NCBI RefSeq assembly: GCF_005063415.1
Contig: NZ_SUEG01000030.1
Location: forward strand, 1-42,002
DNA length: 42,002 nucleotides
Source of the DNA: Mesorhizobium sp.
GTDB taxonomy: Bacteria; Pseudomonadota; Alphaproteobacteria; Rhizobiales; Rhizobiaceae
Direction: 5' to 3'
Shown in pieces: positions 7,514 to 15,514 of this stretch. Positions within the stretch are counted from its first letter, which is position 1. The number at the start of each line of letters is the position of its first letter. The position numbers and the translations under genes are program-made. The notes under the pieces are model-generated. The model did no database searches. It saw nothing but the letters and a program-made list of their open reading frames with translations, and was not told the origin of the DNA.

Positions 7514-8152
7514 ATGCAGGACCAGGACGATCAGGGCCGTCAGACGGCCGATTTCGAGACCGCCAGAAGCGAGCTTTCGGAAAGACTACAACGGGAAAAG
7601 CAGACCGCGACGGAAGCGCTCCACGATGCGCGTGACGAGATCACCAGGAAAGCCGGAGATTACGCTTCGGAAGCAAAGCAAGCATTGTTCAACAAGGCGG
7701 AGGGAACGCAGCGCGACGTGAGCGCCAATCTCAAGGCCTTCAGCGGCGCATTGCGCGCGGCAAGCGAGCATCTTGCCAACAATGATCAACGGACCGCTTC
7801 GAAATTCGCCCTTGACGCCGCAGGCGGGCTCGAGCGGCTTTCCTCCTCCCTGAAGGATAAACCGTTCGACGAGGTGCTTGGCGAAATTCAGTCGTTCGGC
7901 CGCGAAAACTCGGGGGCGCTGATCGCCGGTTCGGTATTGGCAGGCCTGGCGTTGGGACGGTTCATCAAGAGCTCGCCGCCCTCCGCCCAAACCGGAGCAC
8001 CGGGCCAGTCGGGAACAGGCCGGGCGCCCGAGACGGGTCCTAGCTCGAATGAGTTCGGATGGCGATCGGCAGAGGCAGTTGAGCCGGCCCCACTAGGATC
8101 CGATCAGTCCGGCGATGACTGGGCCAATGCAAGCCTGGAGCGAAACCCATGA
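7514..8152 (+). CDS. nutrient-deprivation-induced (NdiA-like) protein
   Basis: A 212-residue protein whose first 100 residues are charged and helical, with heptad-like coiled-coil character. A short Gly/Ala-rich hydrophobic segment follows around residues 137-150 (GALIAGSVLAGLALGRFI), then a disordered Pro/Ser/Gly-rich tail. This layout matches the rhizobial nutrient-deprivation-induced proteins. The ATG at 7514 has AGGAGAT just upstream. Its stop overlaps the start of the holin-like gene (ATGA), and DUF3618 follows the same way. The products probably associate with the inner membrane during stress. Confidence 0.75.
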   Translation: MQDQDDQGRQTADFETARSELSERLQREKQTATEALHDARDEITRKAGDYASEAKQALFNKAEGTQRDVSANLKAFSGALRAASEHLANNDQRTASKFALDAAGGLERLSSSLKDKPFDEVLGEIQSFGRENSGALIAGSVLAGLALGRFIKSSPPSAQTGAPGQSGTGRAPETGPSSNEFGWRSAEAVEPAPLGSDQSGDDWANASLERNP

Positions 8153-8544
8153 CTGACAATCAGGACACTCGCAGCCTGACAACCCTTGTCAGCGATCTGG
8201 CACAGCAGGTCACAACACTGCTTCAAACCGAAAGCAGGCTGTTGCGAGCTGAAATGTCGGAAAAGGTAAGCAAGGCCGGCGCCGGCGCCGTGGAGGTAAT
8301 GGGAGGCGCCATTTGCCTGCTCGCCGCCCTGATGGTGCTTTTGCAGGCGCTGGTGATTGCCTTGGCGAGCGCCGGGCTGGGAGCCGGATGGTCCTCACTG
8401 CTCGTCGGCGTCGTGGTGGCAGTACTGGGCGTCATACTCTTGCGCTCCGGCAAGGCAAGCATGGCCCCCTCAGAGTTGACCCCCGACCGGACACAAGACC
8501 AACTTAAACGCGACGCACGCGTGATCAAGGAACAGATAAGATGA
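8149..8544 (+). CDS. phage-holin-superfamily (DUF1469-like) membrane protein
   Basis: A 131-residue protein with a charged N-terminal helix (LVSDLAQQVTTLLQTE...) and two hydrophobic membrane segments around residues 45-70 and 78-95. This is the pattern of the Phage_holin_3_6/DUF1469 family found beside DUF3618 genes in many non-phage loci. No other phage gene is near, so a lysis role is unlikely; an envelope-stress role with its neighbours is inferred. It overlaps both neighbours by four bases, showing translational coupling. Confidence 0.8.
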   Translation: MTDNQDTRSLTTLVSDLAQQVTTLLQTESRLLRAEMSEKVSKAGAGAVEVMGGAICLLAALMVLLQALVIALASAGLGAGWSSLLVGVVVAVLGVILLRSGKASMAPSELTPDRTQDQLKRDARVIKEQIR

Positions 8545-9470
8545 CCGACAAATCCGCAGCCGAGTTGGAACGCGATGCTGATATTGCTCGCGCCAGAGTG
8601 GCAGATACCGCAGACTCGATCCGCAGCAAGATGACACCGGGCCAACTGATCGACGAATTCACCGGGATGTTCAGCGGCGAGGGATCCGCCATGCTCAGCA
8701 ATCTCAAGACTCAGGTCAGGGACAATCCGTTGCCGCTTACATTGGTCGGCGCGGGCCTGGCCTGGCTGATGCTTGGCAAGGGCACGTCGTTAGACAGTTC
8801 AGCACTTGGTGCCTATTCGACCGGCAGGAAGCCTGACGGCACCCGAAACTTCTCTGACCACGGGGGCTTGGGCGGGGCCTGGCAGGACTCAAGCGGCGAT
8901 GAGTACGGTGCCGAGGGCGAAGGTTCCGCCGGCTCCATGCTCTCCGATGCCGCTCGTTCGGTTGCTTCCGTGGCAGGCGGTGCGACTGAGGCTGTGGCAG
9001 ACGTTGCGAGCGGCGCCAAAGAAAGATTGACAAGCACGGCCGGGCAGGTCGGCTCGGCCGCCACCGATATCACGGGGCGGGTGCGTCAGTCGGCGCAGGA
9101 CCTGTTCCAGCGCGAACCTCTGGCAATGGCCGCAGTGGGCCTTGCCGTGGGCACAGCCATCGGCGTGATGCTGCCTCACACCGCCGCAGAAGACGCGCAA
9201 CTCGGCCCTTACCGCGACAAGCTTCGTGACAGTGCCGAAGAAGTCTTTGAAGAAGGCGTGGAGCAAGCCAAGCAGGTCGCCGCCGAAGCATATGAGACTG
9301 TAAAGGAAGAGGCTGACCGACAGGGTTCCAGCGGCGACGCCGAGACGTTGGTCGACCGCGTCGAGAAAGTCGTGAAAAAGACGGCAAGCAAGACCGAGGA
9401 AGCCATTCGCGATCGTTTGCCGGAGACCGACGAGGCTCCCAAATCGAACGAGTCTCCCGAAACGACGTGA
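8541..9470 (+). CDS. DUF3618 domain protein
   Basis: A 309-residue protein beginning with the DUF3618 motif (LERDADIARARVADTADSI) at residues 7-25. A hydrophobic segment (LPLTLVGAGLAWLMLG) near residue 65 and a second one near 200 (AMAAVGLAVGTAIGVMLP) flank a long Ala/Gly/Ser-rich linker. The acidic C-terminal third is helical and charged. The family is widespread in Rhizobiales and poorly understood, and is usually found with holin-like and NdiA-like genes as here. It closes the stress operon led by the 24-residue peptide. Confidence 0.82.
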   Translation: MTDKSAAELERDADIARARVADTADSIRSKMTPGQLIDEFTGMFSGEGSAMLSNLKTQVRDNPLPLTLVGAGLAWLMLGKGTSLDSSALGAYSTGRKPDGTRNFSDHGGLGGAWQDSSGDEYGAEGEGSAGSMLSDAARSVASVAGGATEAVADVASGAKERLTSTAGQVGSAATDITGRVRQSAQDLFQREPLAMAAVGLAVGTAIGVMLPHTAAEDAQLGPYRDKLRDSAEEVFEEGVEQAKQVAAEAYETVKEEADRQGSSGDAETLVDRVEKVVKKTASKTEEAIRDRLPETDEAPKSNESPETT

Positions 9471-9479
9471 TAGCGCTGC

Positions 9480-9745
9480 GGTCGTTCGTGGCTATTCCAA
9501 CCGCGGGTCGCCTCGCGGTTGCCTCGCCAAAGAAGCTCATATCCGAGATGCCCGCGAAACAATCCGCACAGCAGATTGCCGGGCCATAGTGGGCGCTCGC
9601 GTTGGCCGCGATGTCCGACGTGATCGCGCGCAGCCTCGCCGATGCGGGCCGGTTCCGAAAGGTTCGTCGGCAAGTAAGGCATCGAGCCGAAGGCGGTGAC
9701 GATTGCCGGTTCCGGCAAACCGGCATCGGTAGACCGCCGGCAGGG
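9480..9745 (-). pseudogene. remnant of an M20/RocB-like peptidase, frameshifted
   Basis: On the minus strand two pieces in different frames read like neighbouring parts of one protein. One contains AIVTAFGSMPYLPTNLSEP (about 9709-9650); the next, shifted by one frame, contains CADCFAGISDMSFFGEA (about 9567-9520). In RocB-type M20 peptidases a PYLP segment is followed about 40 residues later by a GISDMS-like motif, so the order fits. No intact reading frame joins them and no other part of the enzyme is present. This fills the 303-base gap between the DUF3618 gene and the oxidase operon. The family link is from memory of motifs and is tentative. Confidence 0.4.
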
Positions 9746-9773
9746 TTTGATCTCGACTAGGCGAGCAACGATG

Positions 9774-10187
9774 TCATTTCAGCGAGTAGAGGTAGGCAGC
9801 GACGTCTCGCGCCTCCTGCTCAGAAATCCTGGTCGAAGGCATTGCCGTATGCGGACTGATCTCCCTTGCCGCACGGATCCAGCGGATCAGGTTCTCCGGC
9901 CTATTGCGCAAGACGCCGCCGACATAGACCCGGGTGGCCAGGCTTGCGTCGAGGCGTGGACCGACTAACCCTTTCGCGCCGGGAACGCCGGTGATGGTGT
10001 GGCAACCGGCGCAGCCATTGGCCATCATGATCGGAATGGCGCGGGCGCCGACGCCGCCGGTCGCATTGTCGGCCTTCTGCTCGACCCGACGGCTTTGCTC
10101 GAAGTACAACAAAATCCCGGCCAGGGCTGCAACGAGCACGACAATAACCGCAGCGCCGATTACGGCTTTAGACAGCGTGAAGCGCAT
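9774..10187 (-). CDS. membrane-anchored class I cytochrome c
   Basis: A protein of 137 residues. One N-terminal membrane anchor (residues 8-29) leaves a periplasmic c-type domain with heme motif CAGCH (59-63) and a likely Met ligand in the AMPST segment (Met116). I chose the ATG at 10187, giving a 20-base overlap with the ctaG-like gene; an upstream extension has no membrane or domain logic. It is the last gene of the alcohol dehydrogenase/oxidase operon and may shuttle electrons between the dehydrogenase, lipoprotein cytochrome and oxidase. No second heme is seen. Confidence 0.85.
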   Translation of the reverse strand: MRFTLSKAVIGAAVIVVLVAALAGILLYFEQSRRVEQKADNATGGVGARAIPIMMANGCAGCHTITGVPGAKGLVGPRLDASLATRVYVGGVLRNRPENLIRWIRAAREISPHTAMPSTRISEQEARDVAAYLYSLK

Positions 10188-11052
10188 GCGACGCCTCCCG
10201 GTCCTTTCGGCTGCTCGAGCGGATCCACAGGCCGGCCAGCAGCAACGCCGCGCCGCCATAGATCAGGCCGGCTGGAACCCACATGACCAGACCGGCGAGT
10301 TGCTGGTCCTCGAGCGGGCTAAGATTCCATAGGTCTGTGCCTGCGCCATTTTCCGGATACCACAGCCTTGGCGAGACCAGGAGCAGCACTCCGAGCAGGC
10401 CGGTGTGCAGCGAGGTGAAGAAGAGGTGCATGACTGCGCTGCCATAGGCTTGTTCGCGGCCTGAACGCGGCAGCAGTACCCACCAGAACAGCAGCCCCGT
10501 ACCGAAGAAGCTGGCATGTTGCGCATAATGCAGGACACCCTGTGCAAGCGCCGCCGCGAACAACACCGGAACGTGCCACGCCCATATCGCGACCCCGTGC
10601 AGGAAGGTCGCGGCTAGAGGGCGGCTGATGGCGGCCCAAACTGTTCGAAGCACCTTCGCCTGTCCGGCTGCGCCAAATTCCAGCCGCAGCTTGACCGGCA
10701 ATGCCCACATCATCGCCGCCGCGGGACGGGAGGCGACCAGCAGGGGTGCCGCCATCGCCATCAACAGCTCGTGCTCGATCATGTGGGCGGTGAAGACGCG
10801 CTCACCCAACGCATGGAGCGGAGTGACCAGTGCTGCCGCCAAAATGGCCCAGCCGGTCGCAAACAGCAGGGCTTGCCGCAGCCGCAACGGGCGGCTGCGG
10901 GCGCTCCGCCTCCACAGCCGAAAGGCGCCTGCCGCGTAAAGCAGTGCGACCACAGTTAGCGGTAGCGTGATCGGCAACGCCAGCGTCCAACCGGCCTGCG
11001 GGGCGCCGGCACCGTAGCAGATCGCGGTCGAGAAGAGCGCGTCGAAGCTCAT
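10168..11052 (-). CDS. ctaG: cytochrome c oxidase assembly protein, CtaG (caa3) family
   Basis: A polytopic inner-membrane protein of 294 residues with about seven hydrophobic segments. HMIEHELLMAMAAPLLV (around residues 89-105) and later His-rich segments such as HGVAIWAWHVP and HYAQHASFFG match the CtaG_caa3 family, which helps insert copper into the oxidase. This is not the Cox11/CtaG family of mitochondria-like oxidases. It overlaps the small membrane protein upstream (ATGA) and the membrane cytochrome c downstream. Its presence in the operon shows that a complete copper oxidase is built from this locus. Confidence 0.85.
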   Translation of the reverse strand: MSFDALFSTAICYGAGAPQAGWTLALPITLPLTVVALLYAAGAFRLWRRSARSRPLRLRQALLFATGWAILAAALVTPLHALGERVFTAHMIEHELLMAMAAPLLVASRPAAAMMWALPVKLRLEFGAAGQAKVLRTVWAAISRPLAATFLHGVAIWAWHVPVLFAAALAQGVLHYAQHASFFGTGLLFWWVLLPRSGREQAYGSAVMHLFFTSLHTGLLGVLLLVSPRLWYPENGAGTDLWNLSPLEDQQLAGLVMWVPAGLIYGGAALLLAGLWIRSSSRKDREASHALHAV

Positions 11053-11399
11053 CGCAGGCAGCCGTTAAGAATGAGCGAGGCGGCGCCTTGCATGACGATT
11101 ACCAGCGCAAACAGCACCGCGCTGAGAATGCCGATATTGGCGACGAAATCCTCTGTGCTGCGCGTACGATCCGGTTTAAAGGCGGCGCCTCCTTGCTGTC
11201 GCGCCCGCCACGACAGCGCGCCGCCAAGCAAGGCCAGCACTGTCAGCACCAGCGCAATGGCTGGTATGACGGGAATACCATGGGCGCACTGCCACTCCAC
11301 GAACGCGTAATTCAGCTGCGTCGACACCGCCCAGGCCAAAGGCCCGGACAACAGCCCGCCCCATGATGTGCCCAAGCGAAGCGCACGCATCTCAGTCAA
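11049..11399 (-). CDS. small membrane protein of the oxidase operon
   Basis: A 116-residue protein with three hydrophobic segments (residues 14-30, 43-62 and 86-112). It lies between oxidase subunit III and CtaG, overlapping the former by eight bases and the latter by four. No family is recognised with confidence. By position it could be a subunit IV-like or assembly component; the rhizobial coxMNOP-type oxidases also carry an extra small gene after subunit III, though I cannot confirm homology. Confidence 0.7.
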   Translation of the reverse strand: MTEMRALRLGTSWGGLLSGPLAWAVSTQLNYAFVEWQCAHGIPVIPAIALVLTVLALLGGALSWRARQQGGAAFKPDRTRSTEDFVANIGILSAVLFALVIVMQGAASLILNGCLR

Positions 11400-11997
11400 G
11401 CCTCGGCATCCAGTAGATCAACAGATAGATCGGGATCCAGGTCGCGACCACGAAATCCCAGTAGAAGACGTTGTCGCCAACGTCCCCGAAACGCCGGCCG
11501 CTATAGCCATGGCGCGTGAACATCAGGACCGTCAGCACCAGCGTGTCGCCGACGTCGGTAATCAGATGCGTTGTGTGAAGGCCGAGCAGGACCCACAGCA
11601 TTGAGCCGTACGCATTGGTATCCCAATAAATGTTGAGGGCCGGAAATTCGAACCACCGCACGACAACCGGTGCGATACCGAGCAGCGACATGACGATCAG
11701 GCCGATGCGCACAGGCACCATGGCACAGGCTTCGGCGTAGCGGTTCAGTATGTGATTGGGCACCACGCTGGCGAGCAGCAACAGCGTAACGATGGTGCCC
11801 GGCCAATGGTTGGGCGGCGGCACGCCCAATGGCCATTCGGGCGACACATAGGCGAGGTAAAGATAGGCGCCTGCGGCAAGCGCGAAGCCGGTGCCCTCCA
11901 GCGCCATGAAGGCGAGAGTGCCCCACCATGTCGGGCTGCGCGGTCCGAGCCCGAAGGTCGGGAGTTCGGAAAGATCGGCGGCAGGACGTTGTTTCAT
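11392..11997 (-). CDS. ctaE: cytochrome c oxidase subunit III
   Basis: A 201-residue protein with five membrane helices. FMALEGTGFALAAGAYLYLA (residues 31-50) contains the Glu of the lipid-binding E-G-x-x-F motif, and LLGLHTTHLITD plus the final DNVFYWDFVVATWIPIYLLIYW (H-x2-H and W-F/V-V motifs) are standard for subunit III. It is shorter than the seven-helix form, lacking the first two helices, as in other caa3-type oxidases. It overlaps subunit I by four bases. It stabilises the oxidase complex in the inner membrane. Confidence 0.88.
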   Translation of the reverse strand: MKQRPAADLSELPTFGLGPRSPTWWGTLAFMALEGTGFALAAGAYLYLAYVSPEWPLGVPPPNHWPGTIVTLLLLASVVPNHILNRYAEACAMVPVRIGLIVMSLLGIAPVVVRWFEFPALNIYWDTNAYGSMLWVLLGLHTTHLITDVGDTLVLTVLMFTRHGYSGRRFGDVGDNVFYWDFVVATWIPIYLLIYWMPRLD

Positions 11998-13970
11998 TCC
12001 TCATCCTCCGGATCGCCTTTCGGCCAGAACCAACCGACCAAAGTGATGGCGATCGGCCCGGCTCCCCAGACCACCGCCCACGGGCTGAAGATCGAATAGA
12101 GAAAGGTGGCGCCGACGGCGAGCGCGGCGAACAATGGCCAGATCGACGGCGGCGCCGACTTCTCGCGCACATCGGGATGCGCCTCTGCCACGGTCGAAAT
12201 AACAAGTTCGCGCGCGTCGACGCGAAGCCCGGTCGCGACAGGCAGCGTGTCACGTTCGGCCCAGAGCGGCTCGGCGTGGGTAACCACCGGAATCCGAGCG
12301 AAATTATAGCTCGGCGGCGGAGAGCTCGTCGCCCATTCCAGCGTGCCCGCATTCCAGGGATTGTCCCCGGCCGGAGCGCCGCTCGAGGCGCTGTACACCA
12401 GGTTTATCGTGAACAGAACGAAGCTTAGGAACAGGACGACCGCGCCGGCTGTGATGAACAGGTTGATGTTGCCCCAGCCGAGCTCCACCGGATAGGTGTA
12501 GACCCGCCGCGGCATGCCCCACAGGCCGACAATGTGCATCGGGAAGAACGCCGCATTGAAGCCTATGAAAGCAAACCAGAAGTGCCAGCGTCCAAGACGT
12601 TCGCTCATCATCCGGCCGGTGATCTTGGGGAACCAGAAATAGGTCGCGCCGAGCAGCGGGAATACCGACCCGCCGATCAGCACGTAATGGAAATGCGCGA
12701 CCACGAAATAGGTGTCGTGTACTTGCAGGTCCAATGGCACCGACGCCAGCATCACCCCAGTCAGGCCGCCCGCGACGAACGTGAAGAAGAAGCCGAACAC
12801 GAACAGCAGCGGCGTCCGGATTATCGGTCGTCCGTCCCACAATGTCGCCAGCCAGCAGAAGATCTGCAGCCCGCTCGGGATGGCGATCAGCATGCTGGAT
12901 GCGGTGAAGAAGCTCGCGCCGAGCTTCGGCAGGCCGGTTGCGAACATGTGGTGGACCCACAGGCCGAACGACAGAAAGCCGACCGCAATCAAGGCCAGTA
13001 CCATGCCCAGATAGCCGAATACCGGACGCCGGGCGAAAGCGGCGATGACCGAGGACACCATGCCGGTGGCCGGCAGGAAAATGATGTAGACTTCGGGGTG
13101 GCCGAAGAACCAGAACAAGTGCTGGAAGAGCAGCACGTCGCCACCCTCGGCGGGATTGAAGATATGGGTCCCGACCAGCCGGTCGAGGATCAGGAACGTC
13201 GACGTGATCATGACCGCCGGCATGGCGAACACGATTACGAAAGAGGTGACTAGCATCGCCCAGACGTAGAGCGGAATCTTGTCGAGCGACATGCCCGGCG
13301 CGCGCTGCTTCAGGACGGTGACGATGGTGGCGACCGCGACGGCCAGCGATGACACTTCGGTGTAGGTGATCATCTGCGCCCATACGTCGGAGCGCTTGCC
13401 TGGCCCGAATTCAGGACCGGACAGCGGCACGTAGGAGAACCAGCCGACGTCGGGTGCCATGTCGAGTGCAAACGACACCCAGGCGAAGAGGCCACCCGAG
13501 AGATAAATCCAGAAGCTGAATGCATTGAGGCGCGGGAAGGCGATGTTGCGGGTGCCGACCATCAGCGGCACGAGGTAGATGCCGGTCGCCTGCACGATCG
13601 GCACCGCAAACAGGAACATCATGGTTACGCCATGCATGGTGAACAACTGGTTGTAGCGGTCGGGCCCGATCAGCCCGCGCTCCGGCCCCGACAGTTGGAT
13701 GCGCATGGCAACGGCGCTGAGGCCAGCGAGGCACAGGAACACGAAAGCGGTGATCAGGTAGCGCCGGGCAACGATCTTGTGGTCGACGCTCGACAGCGCG
13801 CCGATGATGCCCGGCGGCGTCCGCCATGTCCGCGCCAGCCGGCGGTCAAGGCTGGCATCGTCGAGGCCGGTATCGCGAGGACCGTCGCGCTCGGGAGCGA
13901 GGTCACCCTTTCGCGCCGCGGCGCCTTGCTGCGCGAGGTCCCGCTCATGGGCCAGGTCGGCGCTGCTCAT
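11994..13970 (-). CDS. ctaD: caa3-type cytochrome c oxidase subunit I lacking the D- and K-channel residues
   Basis: A 658-residue, 12-13 helix inner-membrane protein that reduces O2 to water. Visible metal ligands: heme a His113 and His428, CuB His291, His340 and His341, and heme a3 His426. The cross-linked Tyr295 and proton-loading Glu293 are in GHPEVY, and the propionate-binding Arg pair is in GMPRRVY. Odd points: the D-channel entry Asp of the IGAPDMAFPR motif is Asn142 (GTRNIAFPR), and the K-channel Lys of GIKIFSW is Gln369 (GLQIFCW). The N-terminus has a long charged extension. The C-terminus carries extra membrane helices past residue 600. The ATG at 13970 overlaps the subunit II stop by four bases. 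The fold is certain; how it takes up protons is open. Confidence 0.93.
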   Translation of the reverse strand: MSSADLAHERDLAQQGAAARKGDLAPERDGPRDTGLDDASLDRRLARTWRTPPGIIGALSSVDHKIVARRYLITAFVFLCLAGLSAVAMRIQLSGPERGLIGPDRYNQLFTMHGVTMMFLFAVPIVQATGIYLVPLMVGTRNIAFPRLNAFSFWIYLSGGLFAWVSFALDMAPDVGWFSYVPLSGPEFGPGKRSDVWAQMITYTEVSSLAVAVATIVTVLKQRAPGMSLDKIPLYVWAMLVTSFVIVFAMPAVMITSTFLILDRLVGTHIFNPAEGGDVLLFQHLFWFFGHPEVYIIFLPATGMVSSVIAAFARRPVFGYLGMVLALIAVGFLSFGLWVHHMFATGLPKLGASFFTASSMLIAIPSGLQIFCWLATLWDGRPIIRTPLLFVFGFFFTFVAGGLTGVMLASVPLDLQVHDTYFVVAHFHYVLIGGSVFPLLGATYFWFPKITGRMMSERLGRWHFWFAFIGFNAAFFPMHIVGLWGMPRRVYTYPVELGWGNINLFITAGAVVLFLSFVLFTINLVYSASSGAPAGDNPWNAGTLEWATSSPPPSYNFARIPVVTHAEPLWAERDTLPVATGLRVDARELVISTVAEAHPDVREKSAPPSIWPLFAALAVGATFLYSIFSPWAVVWGAGPIAITLVGWFWPKGDPEDEE

Positions 13971-14983
13971 TTCAGGCCCTCGAGATAGGCGACGATCGCA
14001 TTCAGCTCGTCTCCGTTCAGTCCCACCACGGGCATGTGGGCACCTGGCTTGATCCCTTGCGGATCGGCTATCCAGGCTGCGAGATTGCCGCGGCTCATCG
14101 CCAGCGTTCCGGCAGCGAGCGTTTGCCGGCTTGCGATATGGGTCAGGTTGGGGGCGACCGTGCCGCCGGCGATGGTGCCGCCGATCTTGTGGCACATCAC
14201 GCATGGCCGTTTGAGGAACAGGTCGTGGCCGGTTTTGGCCTCGGCCGACACGGGGGCGGCCGCCGGCCGCAGCTGATCGTTCAGCCACGCGTCGAAGACG
14301 GGCCGAGGTTCGGCGATGATGAAGGTGCTCATATTGGCATGCTGCGCGCCGCAGAACTCGGCGCACTGGCCGCGATAGACGCCGGGCTTGTCCGCCTTCA
14401 GATCGAGAACGTTCTCGTGGCCTGGAATGAGGTCCAGCTTGCCCGAGAGGTTCGGCACCCAGAAGGAATGGATAACGTCGGTCGAGGCCACTACAAGCCG
14501 CACCGGCTCGCCCGCCGGGATGTGGATTTCATTGGCGGTCGTCAGGATGCGGTTCGGCTGGTCGTTTTCGTAGCGCACCTCCCACCACCATTGATGCCCG
14601 GTCACCCGGATCGTCAGCACCGCATCCGAGCCGATAGCAGCGAGCGTCCGGTTAGCGAAGTAGCTCAGCAGCGTCAGGCCGACCAGGATCAGGGCGGTAG
14701 CGGCGAGTGCGGCGACGACAATTCGCATTTTGCTGCGCTCGGCGGCAGCGTCGAGGACAAGCGGATCGCCGACCGGCGCCGGGCGCCGGGCCAATGGCAC
14801 GATCAGCACGGCCATCACCAGAAGCCAGACCACCGTGCAGAGTGCTGTGAAGAACCAGATCAGCCACGCAAGCTCACCCGCGGCCGGGCCTTTTGGGTCG
14901 AGCGCGGATTGCCAGCCGCTGCATCCTGCAAGGAGCAGCATGCAGGCTGCGCCGCAGCACACCCCGCAAACAAGGCGGTTCAC
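13967..14983 (-). CDS. ctaC: cytochrome c oxidase subunit II fused to cytochrome c (caa3 type)
   Basis: A 338-residue envelope protein. The GTG at 14983 gives a lipoprotein signal with lipobox LLAGC (Cys21). Two membrane helices follow (about 39-63 and 87-109), then the periplasmic cupredoxin domain with a complete CuA site: His172, Cys207, Glu209, Cys211, His215 and Met218. The aromatic GHQWWWEV stretch at residues 129-136 passes electrons inward. The C-terminal third is a class I cytochrome c with CVMCH at 261-265 and a Met in AHMPVV. It overlaps the cytochrome c upstream by four bases (GTGA) and subunit I downstream by four. It receives electrons from soluble or membrane cytochromes c. Confidence 0.92.
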   Translation of the reverse strand: MNRLVCGVCCGAACMLLLAGCSGWQSALDPKGPAAGELAWLIWFFTALCTVVWLLVMAVLIVPLARRPAPVGDPLVLDAAAERSKMRIVVAALAATALILVGLTLLSYFANRTLAAIGSDAVLTIRVTGHQWWWEVRYENDQPNRILTTANEIHIPAGEPVRLVVASTDVIHSFWVPNLSGKLDLIPGHENVLDLKADKPGVYRGQCAEFCGAQHANMSTFIIAEPRPVFDAWLNDQLRPAAAPVSAEAKTGHDLFLKRPCVMCHKIGGTIAGGTVAPNLTHIASRQTLAAGTLAMSRGNLAAWIADPQGIKPGAHMPVVGLNGDELNAIVAYLEGLK

Positions 14984-15513
14984 GGCGACTTCCCCAGAGT
15001 CGCGGCATCCGGCAGGCGATTTTCGGATGGATGGGGCATCATGTCGTCGTCGCGGCTCGGCGCAGCGGATTTTGGCGCGTTGCCGCTCAACGCGCGGACG
15101 AAGGCGGCAAGCTCCCAGATCTGGTCGTCCGGGATCTTGTCGCGGAAGCTCGGCATGCCGTTTGGCCGACCGTCCCTGATCGTGGCGTGGATGCTTTCGA
15201 TCGAGCTGCCATAGAGCCACTTCTGGTCCATAAGGGCCGGGCCCATGCCGCCACCGCCATTGGCATGGCAGCCGGAACAGTTGAACCAGTTGAACAGACG
15301 CTTGCCCTCGCTGAGGTGGAAGGCGTTGGCCTCGAACACGCCGGCCTTGGTGTCGGACGAGGCCGGCCGTTGGCCGCCCGGCTCGAGGGCCGTCACGGCT
15401 GCCGGTTGGTCGCCCGAGCCGAGCGCCGACTGTGGACGCGTGTCGCGTTCCTCACGCTGGCACCCGGCAACCGCGAGGATTGCGAACACCAGCAAGAGAG
15501 GACCGCGCTTCAT
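14980..15513 (-). CDS. lipoprotein cytochrome c, likely electron acceptor of the PQQ dehydrogenase
   Basis: A 177-residue protein with a lipobox signal (ILAVAGC, Cys18), a disordered linker to residue 62 and a class I cytochrome c domain: heme motif CSGCH (79-83) and Met120 in NGMPSF as axial ligand. The tail after residue 150 is charged and disordered. It lies between the periplasmic binding-protein gene and oxidase subunit II in a coupled operon, so it most likely takes electrons from the PQQ enzyme, the role of XoxG-type cytochromes. It does not look like a close XoxG homologue, so that is inferred from position. Confidence 0.85.
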   Translation of the reverse strand: MKRGPLLLVFAILAVAGCQREERDTRPQSALGSGDQPAAVTALEPGGQRPASSDTKAGVFEANAFHLSEGKRLFNWFNCSGCHANGGGGMGPALMDQKWLYGSSIESIHATIRDGRPNGMPSFRDKIPDDQIWELAAFVRALSGNAPKSAAPSRDDDMMPHPSENRLPDAATLGKSP

Positions 15514-15514
15514 T

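Noticed and set aside
8149..8544. Prophage or lysis module suggested by the holin-like protein
   Set aside because: No endolysin, integrase or structural gene is near; the gene is coupled to NdiA-like and DUF3618 genes, a common non-phage set.
13971..14366. Longer N-terminus for oxidase subunit I
   Set aside because: The upstream extension overlaps subunit II in another frame and has no subunit I features; the ATG at 13970 with an ATGA overlap is the better start.
13826..15214. Open frame of about 460 codons on the plus strand
   Set aside because: It lies antisense to the oxidase subunit I start, subunit II and a cytochrome c, and has no recognisable domain.
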